A stretch of 64,000 bases of DNA, from assembly GCA_918807975.1 (NCBI GenBank), contig OU964932.1, forward strand, positions 5,518,001 through 5,582,000. Reading direction: 5' to 3'. Source of the stretch: Aplidium turbinatum. Lineage: Eukaryota; Chordata; Ascidiacea; Aplousobranchia; Polyclinidae. The position numbers were made by a program, and so were the translations under genes. Of this stretch, positions 34,927-47,200 are shown piece by piece. Below the pieces are notes generated by a model. It was not told where the DNA came from. It did not search any database and worked only from the letters and a program-made list of their open reading frames with translations. Every line of letters starts with the position of its first letter. Position 1 is the stretch's first letter.

Positions 34927-36150
34927 CTACGTTCATTTGTCCATCAGTTCATATTTTCATCCTAACTACAGTTATCCGATGGTTATCGGCACGGTTCTCC
35001 GATTTTGTATTTGTTATGGCTGGGCAGTTTAAGAGCTATTTTCTATGTGTTCGCTCTGCTGCAACTCTGTGACGCGGCAATCTGTGTTTACTGTAGATCT
35101 TTATCAATGGGAAATTAGTAAGTTTTCCGTTTTATAAAGTCGGTTAAATTCGACAAAGATATCCTTGTATGTGGAATGTGAATATTGATTGTATAGTAGT
35201 TTCTAAAAAAAAACTCTGCTAATATTTCCCAAACCGCTTTTGACTGAGGGGTACGAGTGTACGACCGCAATTCTTGTCCATCTTTTTTGAAGAAATTTCT
35301 TTATTTATTGGTTATTTTCTCTGGTGACAGAAACCCTTCTAGTTAATACTTTTACGTCTGCTATGCGTTTTTTCACTGTCTTGCGACGTTGAAGAGTGCG
35401 AATATGGCGATGTGTTCACTTAAGTGTTTGTGCAATGTTTCAATTTCGTTTTTAATAAACTTGTTTCTTCCACATAGGTTGGCATCTGGTTAGGCCTATT
35501 GTGTGTTGAAAGCAACAGCCTTATACTTATAGCGTGTGTTTATGTACACCGCTATAGGACGTAGGCTACTGATCGTTTTTATGCGCTGCTCTCAATTTTT
35601 AGCAAGACAGCTAGTTTGCTAAATTTCAAAGTACATTATCTTGAAATCACTAGAATGCAGAAAAAAAAAACGATATAAAAAGCAGGCAGCCCATTCCTAT
35701 GCTCAGAATTCTAAAAATCTTAACCAGACAAGTAGACAGGTTACCTTATTCAATCGTGTTAATGCAGCAGCTGGCTTTGACAAGTGGCTCAAGTGTTTCG
35801 GCACAATTCAGTTAACCAAGTGTCTACCGTTGGCTGATACTGCGAAGTCGTATGAAGATGGTGGAACCAGCTCAATTACAAACAAAAATTTCAACATAAT
35901 TTTTATGTTATCACTTATTAGACGTTGAATGCGGACATGCCAAACTTTTGATTGATGAATCCTAAATATGTTGCAATCGTTTGCATTAAACACGAAAAAG
36001 TAATTTCTGTAGTGTGTTTCTATTAATAAACTATATATTAGCATACAATTATAGATATTAGTTTGGCAACGACTGTTGCAATTTTTCTTCGTCACTTTGC
36101 GTAAAGTCCGAGTCGGCCTTTTTCAACGACTCGAACATGCCAAAACCCTT
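34927..36150. other. No gene seen
   Basis: Non-coding between TADA2B and the GPCR gene. A 95-codon + strand frame at 35641-35928 has no recognisable similarity or splice pattern. Confidence 0.45.
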
Positions 36151-36154
36151 TCGA

Positions 36155-36450
36155 TTCCACTGGTTGGTTGGTTTTAAATCTTTATCCTCGGACTGACAAA
36201 GGCTTGATTGGTTATTCCTGGTAGTTTCGCATACTTGTAGAGGCTCTTGACGCAGGGCCGGTTACCGAAATTGACAGAGTGAAGTTTCCGATTGTTGAAG
36301 TGTTGCTGCCGGGGAATTATTCCATTCACTAGGTGCCGCTGAATGGAGAGCAGCCCTGAATGCGTTGCTCAAGCGCACATCCCGAGAGTCGAACCAGCAC
36401 CGTGTGATCTTGAGCCTGGCGCGTAACCACGGGGCTACGGCACTGCCATG
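36155..36450 (-). repeat. SINE A, near full length
   Basis: On the minus strand the head GTAGCCCCGTGGTTACGCGC, then GGTTCGACTCTCGGGATGTG, and the body (GGAATAATTCCCCGGCAGCA ... GAAACTACCAGGAATAACC) match 52211-52530. The A and B boxes are altered but visible. Confidence 0.8.
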
Positions 36451-38974
36451 TTCTGCTGAAAATTGATAAAGCTTCCAAAATTCATGCTCCAAGGTGATCT
36501 AAAACCATGTTTTTCAACACTTTAATGATAGTGGCGTTGTACTAATCGTGCTGTAGGCTACGTCAGTATTTCCCAACACGAGTCCGTGGATTTATTAGAG
36601 TTTGTCGAAGCTTCTCGATAAGTCCTTCAAACATCTCTTCACATTTAAGTTTACTGCCGTCACATTTAAATAATAGGCCACCATATTATCACTGCAACTT
36701 GGTACTTCTTTGCGGGGGAGGGTGACTAGTCCTCACACCCGTTGGTCGACGTTGCCTTACATGCGAGAGTGGGAGCTTCCGATGTTGGGTTGCTCAGCGA
36801 AGGCAAGTCGACCCTTGTGTTCTACCAGAAACAACTTAGGTTTGTGGTACTGCATTAGAGCAAAATCCCGAAAGCGGATTAAGCTGTTTCGTGCCACATA
36901 GTTTACCGCAGACATTACTTTGCAATCGCCACTAACGGATCCAAGGAGGGGGACTTTGTTATGTGTTCCGAGAATAATCGAAAACATGTAATTTTTGTTT
37001 CCTTTTTCCAAATTTTTTTCTCTTGCTCAAGCCCATTTCATTAGTCTAATCCTAGTAGGCTACTCCATTAGCATTGGCCACGCAGGGTTTTAGCAATGAA
37101 TTTAAGGAGTGAAATCTCATGTGCCCTTCAAAAACTAAGAAAACATTGTAATCCTTATTCCGAAATAATTTTCAGTCTGGTAGGACTAGTAGGCTAATTG
37201 TTTTTTATTTTTTTTACTTTTTCACCGCTACAAAATGCGATACAGACTGTAGGCTAGCCTTTCACGATTTCAAGTTGGGTTCTTTTGTGAGTCAATTCGT
37301 CTACAAAACTATTCATATTAGGTCTTGTTTCATTAATCTTGTGAAGTTGTACTGTATATAGTGATGCCAGCAAAATGTTAAGCAAGGCAGTTCAGATTGC
37401 AAGAAATCCCTTTCTTATGCAAAAGTCAAATTTTGTTTTTATGCGTTGGCCATTTAGGTTAGCCCACATAGGCTATAACTCTGCTAGGCTTTATAGATAG
37501 GCCTATAATCTTACAAAAACATTCTATTACCGTACCATCAACTTGATGGCTCTATCCTCACTCTTCAACAAATATTGTTGCAAATTTAAGTCAAAGTTGA
37601 TGTGGTTTACTTGAAAGTGCAATTTTAGTGTCACAAAGCAAAACTTTGAAAAATTCAGTAATAAAAATAAAATGCTATGAAATTACTGTCGCCTAATGGG
37701 ATCACGAAGGATGGATGGTCATTTTATTTTTGTTGCCATACAGCGGGAAAAACGAGACTACCAAAAGGCAAACACAAGTTAGATAAAGGAAAGAGAGATT
37801 AAATTGTGATAGGCAGTGACAGGGCATTGAACGTGCAGTTTTACAAACATCTTTGAGTTCGATTTTACTTTATTTGGCTTTGATGGTTGTTTCAAATTTT
37901 TAAATACCAAATATCTCAAAGTTACGGTTTGCAGGAATCTTAATTCTTAAACTGGGAAGCTTTCTGTGCAAGCTTAATCCTTGCTGTTTCGCATACTTCA
38001 GTTCACATTTTATTTCCGACCATCAAAGTAAAAAAAAAACAAATAGCTTACAGGTTGTAGGCCTTGGTAGCCTATCACTTGCCATAACTTATCAGAGGTC
38101 TAGAAAAAGGTAGAAAGATAAAAGACAGAACTATATAGTTCATAAGGGAGGTCACAGCTAATCAAGCATGATTAATTTGTTGAAGAAAGAAGTCTTTCTG
38201 TAAATTTTTTTAGGTCTGTCTCTTTGACCCCGGTCTTCCGCTATAGTAGCCTATACCTTGTAGTATGCAAGATGCATGTCACCGCTTTCTGCGCTTCCAG
38301 ATCTCTCAAAAGGCATGGCATAGCCAATTTGCAACAATTGCGAAACCAATCTCTGTAATTGTATGCTAATATCTACTTCATCCTCAGAAATTCCCATTTT
38401 GAAATTAATTATATCTTGTTTAGAAATGTAGAAACGCACTCCAGTAATTACTTTTTCGTGCTGATACAAACGATTGCAACATATTTTCATGGTAGACTCA
38501 TTAATCAGAAAAAAGTTACCATCTCTACATTTAACGTTTAATCATACATAAAACTTGAGCTGGGATTTCACCATCTTCTTATGACTTCGCAGATAAGATG
38601 TTAGTTGGCACTTGCTCTGGTTGGCCTAATCTAAAATAAGAAAAGACAGCATGGCCAATGGTCATGTCGATTACACGAAGAAGCTCAAATCACTTTTACA
38701 CAGCTATTAAAATTGCTCTTATTACGTGCAGATTCAATGTTTGCATGCATAAATTTAAATTTGTTTAGTTGTGCTAAGAGGTTGTGAAAATTGTTTTCAT
38801 GAATTACAATAGTTCTAAGTCATTTTATTTCCAGTTCAGTTTTCATGCAAGTACAAAATAGGAATCTTTAATCTTTCTTTGCTAAAATAGTTAACAAAAT
38901 AAGTAACTGTTAAGTGAAACAAAAACCATCTCAAATGAATAAGGTCTTTTGGCTCAAAGAAAGGATGTTCTGTT
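36451..38974. other. No gene seen; scattered repeat scraps
   Basis: It contains a lone hAT-like end at about 36563 (CAGTATTTCCCAACACGAG) and an inverted copy of the SINE tail at about 37985-38030 (TTCAGTTCACATTTTATTTC). No exon could be supported. Confidence 0.45.
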
Positions 38975-39190
38975 CAGTGCGCCATAGCCCTTAGAGGGGT
39001 CGTAGGCATTTCTCTCTAGAGCAGCTTGCTGCTCATAATCACGAAAGAATCAAGGCCGAAGTCGAAATGACACCAATCCGCAATTGACTGCATGCCTTTG
39101 TCTTGCCAAAGACACAGCCACATGCTCTTGAGCGGTGTCGAACCGGCGCCCTTTCGAACGTCGAACCAAGGCTCTCACCATTTGGTAGGC
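38975..39190 (-). repeat. SINE B copy (tRNA-derived)
   Basis: GTCTTGCCAAAGACACAGCC, CATGCTCTTGAGCGGTGTCG and AACCGGCGCCCTTTCGA are shared with 46848-47010 and, inverted, with 55574-55760. GTGTCGAACCGG is an inverted B-box, so transcription would be on the minus strand. Confidence 0.65.
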
Positions 39191-39789
39191 TGGTAGCAAA
39201 AAAAAAGATAACTAATGTATGTTGGTGGTCGTTATGAAATTTTCGTATACAGCAACAATATAAATGAAAGCACTACAATGCAAGTTAGTCGTCTTTTCAG
39301 CCAGGCACTGTTGTTGTATTGGTAAAACCATGTAAGAGAAAAACAATGCCTTGGTTCAACAAAACTAGAAAGAAGCTTTGTCTGGTAGCAGACGTCTTAA
39401 TAAAAGGTTTTTGGTAGCACCATGCTTCCAACAAATCAATAATTGCAAAAGAAGATGAACAATACAAAAATTGAGTTGTGAAAAAGCAATAGGCCTAATT
39501 GTTGACAGGGCAGACGAGGGGCTTCCCCCTCCAAAACTGTTGACAAAACTGCTTTTGTGTTAGCCGCATTTTAAATAGCTTCAGTTGTGCTTCAATTATG
39601 ATTATCTCTCCAGTTTGTAGCCTATTTGACTCATTTATCAAACCAAAAATAGATGTTTGTAGAAGTTAGGGTTATAAGGTTAGCTTGAAATTTCAGCATT
39701 GAAGATTTTAAAGTATTTTTGATGGAGACAGAAAAATGTTCTTGACTTATTTTTGACAAAGTTGTAAGCAGTCTTTACCCGTTAATTTG

Positions 39790-40025
39790 GGGAAGGTTCT
39801 AATGATTTGATTGGTTGTTGGGTTGTGGGATTGATTCTTTATCTTCGGACTGACAAAAAATCCAATCACTAAGTTTGACAAAGTGAAGTTTCCGCTTATT
39901 AAAGTTTGGTCGTCTGCGATATATCCGTCCACAAGCTGTCGCTGAATAAAAAGCTGCCATTGAAGCTCGTTTCTCAAACGTACACCTCGAGAGTCAAACC
40001 ATCGCTGCTTGATCTTAAAAGAAGT
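39790..40025 (-). repeat. SINE A, 5'-truncated diverged copy
   Basis: The minus strand carries CGAGGTGTACGTTTGAGAAA, the body with CAGCGACAGCTTGTGGACGG, and GTCAGTCCGAAGATAAAG near the 3' end, matching SINE A at lower similarity. Confidence 0.65.
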
Positions 40026-41265
40026 GGGATTTTGTAAGCACTCATATCATCAGTTTATTTACGCATTTAAAATCTGTTATGAAAGGTAGAGGTATTAGGC
40101 CTACTGCTTGCTATTTTAGGCAGAGAGAGAGAGTTATAATTGCTTGGTACTTTTCTTCGAGGATTTACAACACATTCATCACAAACTCTTGTCTATAGTG
40201 TTTTTTTATTATTTTCATCAAGCAGTGAAATTTTAAAACTGTGGCTGTGGCGTTTCTACCTTCCCCTATACAAATATACAAAAAGTACTACAACTTATAC
40301 ACCTACTAACACTGAAAACGATAAACCGTGTATGTAGTATAATGAGCGGCAACGTTTTCATTTCGTATTGTAGCATTTTTCTTAGTTTTTGAGGGACACA
40401 CACGACTAAACTTCTACCCCTTTGATCATTTAAAAAATGCTGCTGACAAGATTAATGGAGTGCGGTTTAGCCAGAAAAAATGAGTGAAAAATGTTTCAAG
40501 TATAGAAAAAAATCCAATGCTTCTTCTTAAGATTGAGGGAAGCGCGTGAGCCAATGTCTCAGCCCTAAATCTACTCTAGGTTTGTCTGTTGCTTTATATA
40601 CAAATGATAGTGTGTTGGTAGTTAATTTTGTAACTCTGCAATAGCGCAGGATACGCCATGACACGACGGTATTGCATTGCATGTTTATAAGATTTATACC
40701 AGCACTACAGATGAAGGCATTATTGTTATAACATAACAAATGTCCAAAAAAACAAATATTAACGTGTTACTATTGTCTGTGCCGTCTGGCGTGACCTGCT
40801 CAAGACCAGTGGTTCTCAAAGTGAGCATTTTTAACGTTGATTGGAGTAAAAACGTCAAAAGGGGCGATTGGGGGAAGGGTGAAAATATGTAACAACTCGT
40901 CAAGTGTAGCCGATGCTATATTCGCTACCCATGTAATACCTTATCAAGAATAGGCTATGGTCTACCAAATCTTCCAAACGTTTGTAAAGGTCACCAAGCA
41001 ATGCATCACCTTCACAAATCCTCATCATCACAAATTGTGCACTCTTATATTGACTTCGAGGAATAGCTGATGCATGCTTACCTTGGAGGAAAACATAATG
41101 TTTCCAACGAAGAAAGTAATAACAGAAGAAAAGCGTTGTAGTAAACAATGTAGAGCAGGCTATCTAAACTTTATTACGGACATTGTTTTGTGTTTTAACT
41201 TTGATTCAACATGTAGAAAATTAAGTTTTATTTTGTGTTGACAAGTAGGCTATCTTGCTCAAAAG
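40026..41265. other. Presumed 5' flank of the GPCR gene
   Basis: No gene is seen. A lone hAT-like end, CAGTGGTTCTCAAAGTG, lies at about 40807. The GPCR start codon follows at 41266; no promoter element can be identified with confidence. Confidence 0.4.
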
Positions 41266-44200
41266 ATGAAATCTTTGTTTATATGCCTACTTTTTTTAAA
41301 GTATGCCTACTGTCAAGATTTTTTGTCAAACGAATTTGACATTCAAGACAACCAGCTATTACCAAATAATGAATACGAACCACTTTTCGAAATCGGTAAG
41401 TAAAAAAAAAAAACACTGTAGCCTACAGTAGTTAGACGAAGAAGGCCTTTACTTCGCTTTTTTAAGACTTCTTTTTTTAAACCGTCTTTTTGCGCATGCC
41501 TTTAGAAGTAGCCTATAAACATCCTAACATCATTTTACAGTAGCCTACTTGTATATTTGATTTTGTAATTTGTTTGAGATTGTTGACTGGCCTATAGATT
41601 TTTAGCAAACCTTTCACAATGTTCCGAATTGAAGTGTCTGATTAGGCTGTAACAAAGTTGAAGCTCACTGTGTTGTCTGTTTTCTATAGGCTAAGTGTAG
41701 CAGTGGCGTATATTTAGGGTGTTCAAGGTGTTCACTAAACACCTCAAGAAATCCAGAAAAAAAGAAAATTTCCATCGGTTGTCGATGTTCTTTACTTTCA
41801 TGATATTCTAACATCTTGCTGCATGCTGATCGCTTTCTTTTCAATTGCAAAACTCGTCCCCTTCTAATTTTAATACTCCAACGTTTGAGGTCATTGCCTT
41901 TAATTTGTTTCGGTCATTACCTTTAAGCTGGGTGTGCACTGAGGTAGCCACTTTAACAAGTCGAAATTCTGCCACTGAAATTGACTACAATGCAACCGCC
42001 AACCAATCAGAACGCGTTATAAGAGGCTACCGTTCAATTGTGACCCTTCTAGCACTCATCCAGAGAGTTAATGCTTGTTTTGAACTTTATTTGGTAATTA
42101 CAGAAGAAAAAGAGCAATAGCAGTGGTGAGAATCGAACACGCGTCAATGAAATGACTACTTTCTAGCCCTAACCCTATCCCCTAAGCCAACCAGCTGACA
42201 AAAAATCCATTACTTAATTTGCTTTCTATGATCTTCTTTTCGCCATTTTTTACGTCACTTAAACCTTAGCTTATGATTGGTTGGCGGTTTCATTCTAGTC
42301 AATTTCAGTGGCAGAATTTCGACTTGTTAAAGTGGCTACCGTGCACTGACAGCTTGGCGAGTGTTATTTAAAATAAACAATTAAGAAAAATGACGTCACA
42401 AGGCAGAGAAAACAGCAATGGTTTTAGTTCAGCCAGGCTGTTCACTCGCTGATCTGAACACCTTGGCGCGTCATTGGGGGAATCCCAGGCAATAGCAAGT
42501 TTTAGCTTGTTGGATTGGAGTTTGACGTGATCAGAGTTGGAAACAAGATAAGATAAAATGTTTTTTATGCACCAAGTGCCAGTAAATTAGGACTAGCTTG
42601 TCTGAATCTGCAACGAAGCTTATGGCAACAGCCAGTGATGGGCATTATCGGCGATAATTTACCGGCGATAATTATCGGCGATAACTTTTTATCGCTTTTC
42701 GTTATCGCTCAATTATTTTTTCAGTTATCGTTTATCGTTATCGCCAAAGGCAATATTTGATTATCGCCGATAATCGCCAATAAATTTTATTTCGGATCAA
42801 CACACAAGTGGAAAAACCATGAAAAGTAATATTTTTGCTAGCCACCTAGTTAATGAAACTAAAATTGAAACCAGTTCTTCTTCAGTGCCTAAAGTGTGTG
42901 TGCACAGGTCGTTGTCAGATGAGGGGGCACGCCCCCTGCAGCGACGGCCTTGACAACACAATAATTTTTAGAGTTGCAAATTGCAATGCAATAAAATGCA
43001 TGCAACAATTCTCTTGTTGTTTTGCTGCAATCAGCAATCGTGAGTGAATTTTACAATTGAAATGTAAGCGCAACTCTGATTGCAGCATCGTGCATTTTAT
43101 CGCACTTTTCAAGATCAAGACTCTGGAGAGTGGGATTTTATTGCATAGGCTTAGATTAGGGGCGTAGCAAGTTAAAAAGTTGTTCCTGTTTAAAGTTAAA
43201 GAAAATTAGCCATGCAGTAAGCATGAAGTAGACAAGCTATGTATAACCGTCGAGAAAAGATGCAAGAACAATACAGTAGGCCTATAGTTCAGTGCTCTCG
43301 CCACTCGCCAGAGCGAAAAAAATAGGGAGGGGGGCACCTGCCCACAGTGAGAGAGAACCAAAATGTTAACCGATAATGTTGTTCCGATATAAATTTCGTT
43401 TGATTTTGCGTGTTTTGGAATTTTTTTAATTATTGCTGACTTTGCTGTAAACAGCCTTTGAAGCAGAAAGCAAAATACAAAGTTTGGAATTTTTTATGGT
43501 ATTTTCATTTGATTTAATTATTTTGCCTACTGCACGTAAGTGGCAGTGTAACTCAATTGATAAAAGCATCCAACTGGTATCTGAAGGTACAATTATAAGC
43601 ACGGCGGTTACCTCGGTAGGCACTTTAACATTACCCACTTGTCGAAAAGCGTACTCGCGATTCAGCTGATTTCAGTCATGTGACTCGACACGTGATATTC
43701 TGATCGAAAAATTTTGATACAAAGAAATTTAACTGAATGCTTCGCTACGACCAGCGTTGCCTAATGGTTAGGGCAGAGGAGTAGTAATTTCGATTTCGTG
43801 GGTTCGATTCCTACCCTCTGCTAATACGATTTTTTCTTCTGCAACTGAACTGAGTGCAAGAAGGATCTTAATGACTGCAATCAATGGAGTTTATAAGGAA
43901 AATTGTGACTAAAACACAAAGCAATTTCACATTGAAAAGCAGACACTCTTCGACGAGTGGGTGATGTTAAAGTGCCTACCGGTTACCTCAGTGGTTTGAT
44001 TCTGGATCAAGAGGTTGAAGATTCGATACCCACTGCCGCTGTTGCGATTCTATTCATGCATAACTTACAAAAAGTTTTGTTCCTTTACAGTAGCCTATAT
44101 CATGTTCGATTTTTCGTCATGTTGATGAAAACAGTTCGTGCTGCATGGGATGGGGCAGCGCTAATCAAGAAAAAAAAATTCGTTATCGGACATTATCGGC

Positions 44201-47200
44201 GATAATTTTATCGTTTATCGTTATTGCTTTGGGCATTTTTCGTTTATCGATTATCGTTATCGCTTAACTGAAAAATGAGTTATCGCGCCCAACACTGGCA
44301 ACAGCCAATATCATTGATGCAGCATTCTAAAACAACACATCGAATCGTTTTGTAATTAGAGTGTTTGTATGTTACTGGTATTGTACCTTATTGCTGAAAC
44401 ACGTATTAATTATGTTGCTATTGTTTTTTGTTTTAACTTTCACCTGTTTGTTTTTAATTCGCTTGTACATTTCTCAAGGTGTTGCGACCGTGCCTAATCC
44501 TTGCATGAAGTAAATCATTTCCATCTCGAGCACGCTTTAACTTTCGCGTTTTTTCAGACTCCTGCTGTGTTATGGCAAGTAATATTGTTCGTTTTGATGG
44601 TCGGAAATAAAAACTGAACTGAAGTATGTGACTTTAGAAATGCAACTTAATGTTTGATATTATTAAGTCTTTCATTCAATAGGCGCTGTCAAATAAATAT
44701 CTATTTTGTATTCTTCTCCATTCCGACAACATTATTTTTGTCAGTTCTGTTCATGTTCAGAATTTGTGCTGAAAATGCTCTCAGAACGCACCAAATTCAA
44801 TGTTAATTTTAAAAATTTTCTGGGGGAGGCCCCCAGACCCCCCGCTGTTGCTTTGCTGTCACTGAACACCCTGTCAAAGTGATCACGGTACGCCACTGAA
44901 GTGTAGCATACTAGTTGCCAATACTGGGGGAATGTGGCTAGGTTTCCCCTCGTTGTCCGCTACGGGAGTATACTTTCCTTTAATCAATGTTCAACCATTA
45001 CGCCTGTTCACTAAAAATCTTAAGTGATGCGGTCTATCAGTCTCAAGAAGTAATGGTACCAACATTAGTCAATCGCGACATAGCCTAAGCCTACTGACAG
45101 CAGAGGTGGGCAGCAGTGCGCTACTTTTGTAGCGCCGCTACTTTTTGGTAGAAGTAGCAGTAGTGCCGCTACATTTTTGTTGGCGCAGCGGCTGAAGTAG
45201 CAGCGCTACTTTTATCTAATGTAGCGATAGTGGAGAGGCGCTACATTTCTTTCAGTTGCACTCCCGACACCCGCTACTTTTCAAATCAAAGTGACAAAAA
45301 TGACTCGTTTTTGGAGATTTTTTTATGGAAACAAAGCGTAAAAAATTCAAGGCTGAAATCATTCCACGATTGCGGAAAACATCAAGCCACATTGATACTG
45401 ACAAAAGTGACACCAACACCAGTCACGATTCCGAGGATAAACTTTTTGGTATATTGATGCCATTGCATGAAACGTTGGCAAGCCTAAGGAGAGAAAGTCG
45501 ATTATGGAGGTCTTTTTTTTAGACATAAGCAAGTCGAGCTTTCCTGATGCCTATTTCTAACGTTGCTTGATATAATACAGCATACCCGTTCCTTTCAGTG
45601 CTGAGGTGGATAGATTTTTTCCGTTGGAAAAGACATGTTAAAGCTAAAGCGGGCAGGACTCAGCGACTCCTATTTTAAATTTGCTCGTGTTTTTGAAAGA
45701 TGCCTAACAATAAATTTCACCTAGAACGTGTTTTCTATAACGACTTTGAAAGGGCAGTGTAAATGAATGATATCTTTCGTTTTCAGGGTTATTTTGATGT
45801 CGCAAAGTGCTTCTTGTTTTGCTTTAAGTTAAGACAAAAGCAGCGGGAGAAGTAGCGATAGCGCGCGCTACTTTAACCCGAGTAGCGGTAGCGGGTAACG
45901 CGCTACTTATATTAATTGGTAGCGGGAAGCAGTAGCGCGCGCTACTTTAGCGCAAGTAGTGCGCTACTTTTAATGTAGCGGATGCCCACCTTTGCCTACT
46001 GGTCACACGCGAACTGGACTTTCGGTGCGTTTTAACAAAGAAAGCTAGTAAAGGATCAAGACAAAATTCAAGTTTCAACACTACTGAGTTTACGATGAAT
46101 CATTAATGGTCCTCTTTGCGAAGCTGGTATCTAATAAATGGCATCTTTTTACCGATGAAGATTTAATGGCACATGAAGAAGTCTATCAAGACTTTGAACT
46201 TCCAGTCTTCCATGCCAAATTAACAGTTTGCTGTCTAATAAAGTATATAAGGTAGTCGTTTATTGAAGTCGTCTGAAGTTAGTCGTACCTTTTCATATCT
46301 CTCTCTTGCCTTCTGCATCTTCTGTCACGAGAAAGCCAAGATAGTTAAAGAACAACATGTCTTGCTCAATTACACTATTTCCTTGGTGCAATATTTTTTT
46401 ATGTAATAATAAAAAGTAGCTTACGATGGCAAAAGTCATTTCACTACTGAGGAGTGTGTATGGATTTCGGAAAAAAAAGTGAACATTACCTTATAGCCTA
46501 CCACTGTATTTTGCAGATCATACACCAGATGTAGGTAATTTTGGCAGAAGTCCAATTGCAACAGCTGGAATTGTTGTTCTTCTCATCATATCTATCGTGG
46601 GATTACTTGGCAACATTGCTGCAATAATCTTTATTTTGGTCAAACAACCTTTCAGGAAATCGGTTTCTCATTGGTAAAATATTAAAGCAGCTTAGCTGTT
46701 AAACTGAACACTGAAATTATTGGAGCAGTATGTCGTTTTTTAACAATAGTGGCAGAGCTTATCCGATTAACAAGAAAAGACAGAAGCAAATAAGTTACTA
46801 ACTTACTGTATTTCAATCTTTTTTGTATTCAGGCTGACGCTGGATGGTTGAAGATTTAGATTAAGTGGACGGGAAAGCAAAGAAGCCAATCTTGGTTTTC
46901 ATCCTCAGGCACGTCTAAGTGTCTTGCCAAAGACACAGCCGCATGCTCTTGAGCGGTGTTGGACCGGCGCTCTTTCGAGTGCCGTGCCATGGCTCTCTGT
47001 GTACCATGACAATGCGCATCTTCATATTGAATAACGTAGAATACAAATCTTAGAAATTAGTGTTTTAGATGCTTGACAAGGGGCAAACGTGAACAGCTGA
47101 AAACGTTCGAAATTTTATTTCTTTTTGCTTTTTTCTTAACAAATGTCTTGGCGCTGCTTGGTTTCGCTTGCGTAGCCTATGTGACATGCATATAATTCTA

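Larger units (their letters stand above)
42633..44297. mobile_element. hAT-type element with TTATCG-rich ends, 8-bp TSD GCAACAGC
   Basis: Ends CAGTGATGGGC and GCCCAACACTG; exact GCAACAGC duplications at 42625-42632 and 44298-44305. Each terminal 150 bases carries many copies of TTATCG/CGATAA, probably transposase-binding repeats. There is no transposase. It encloses a second Mutator-type element at 43615-43980. Confidence 0.92.
41701..44898. mobile_element. hAT-type element (CAGTGGCGTA ends), 8-bp TSD AAGTGTAG, outer shell of a nest
   Basis: CAGTGGCGTA at 41701 and TACGCCACTG ending at 44898 are inverted, as are nearby AGGGTGTTCA / TGAACACCCT. AAGTGTAG flanks both (41693-41700, 44899-44906). 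Inside lie two Mutator-type elements, another hAT element and a SINE tail, which account for most of the 3.2 kb. It sits in GPCR intron 1. Confidence 0.9.

Noticed and set aside
35641-35928. A 95-codon + strand frame as a gene
   Set aside because: No family resemblance, no supporting splice sites, and composition like the flanking non-coding DNA.
36710-36901. A short + strand frame with Arg/Ser/Cys-rich product
   Set aside because: No similarity recognised and stops in all frames soon after; treated as non-coding.
43751-43823. A working tRNA gene
   Set aside because: A- and B-box-like parts are present but the acceptor stem does not pair beyond about three bases, and it lies inside a transposon; annotated as tRNA-like only. 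The same applies to 42121-42195 and the SINE heads.
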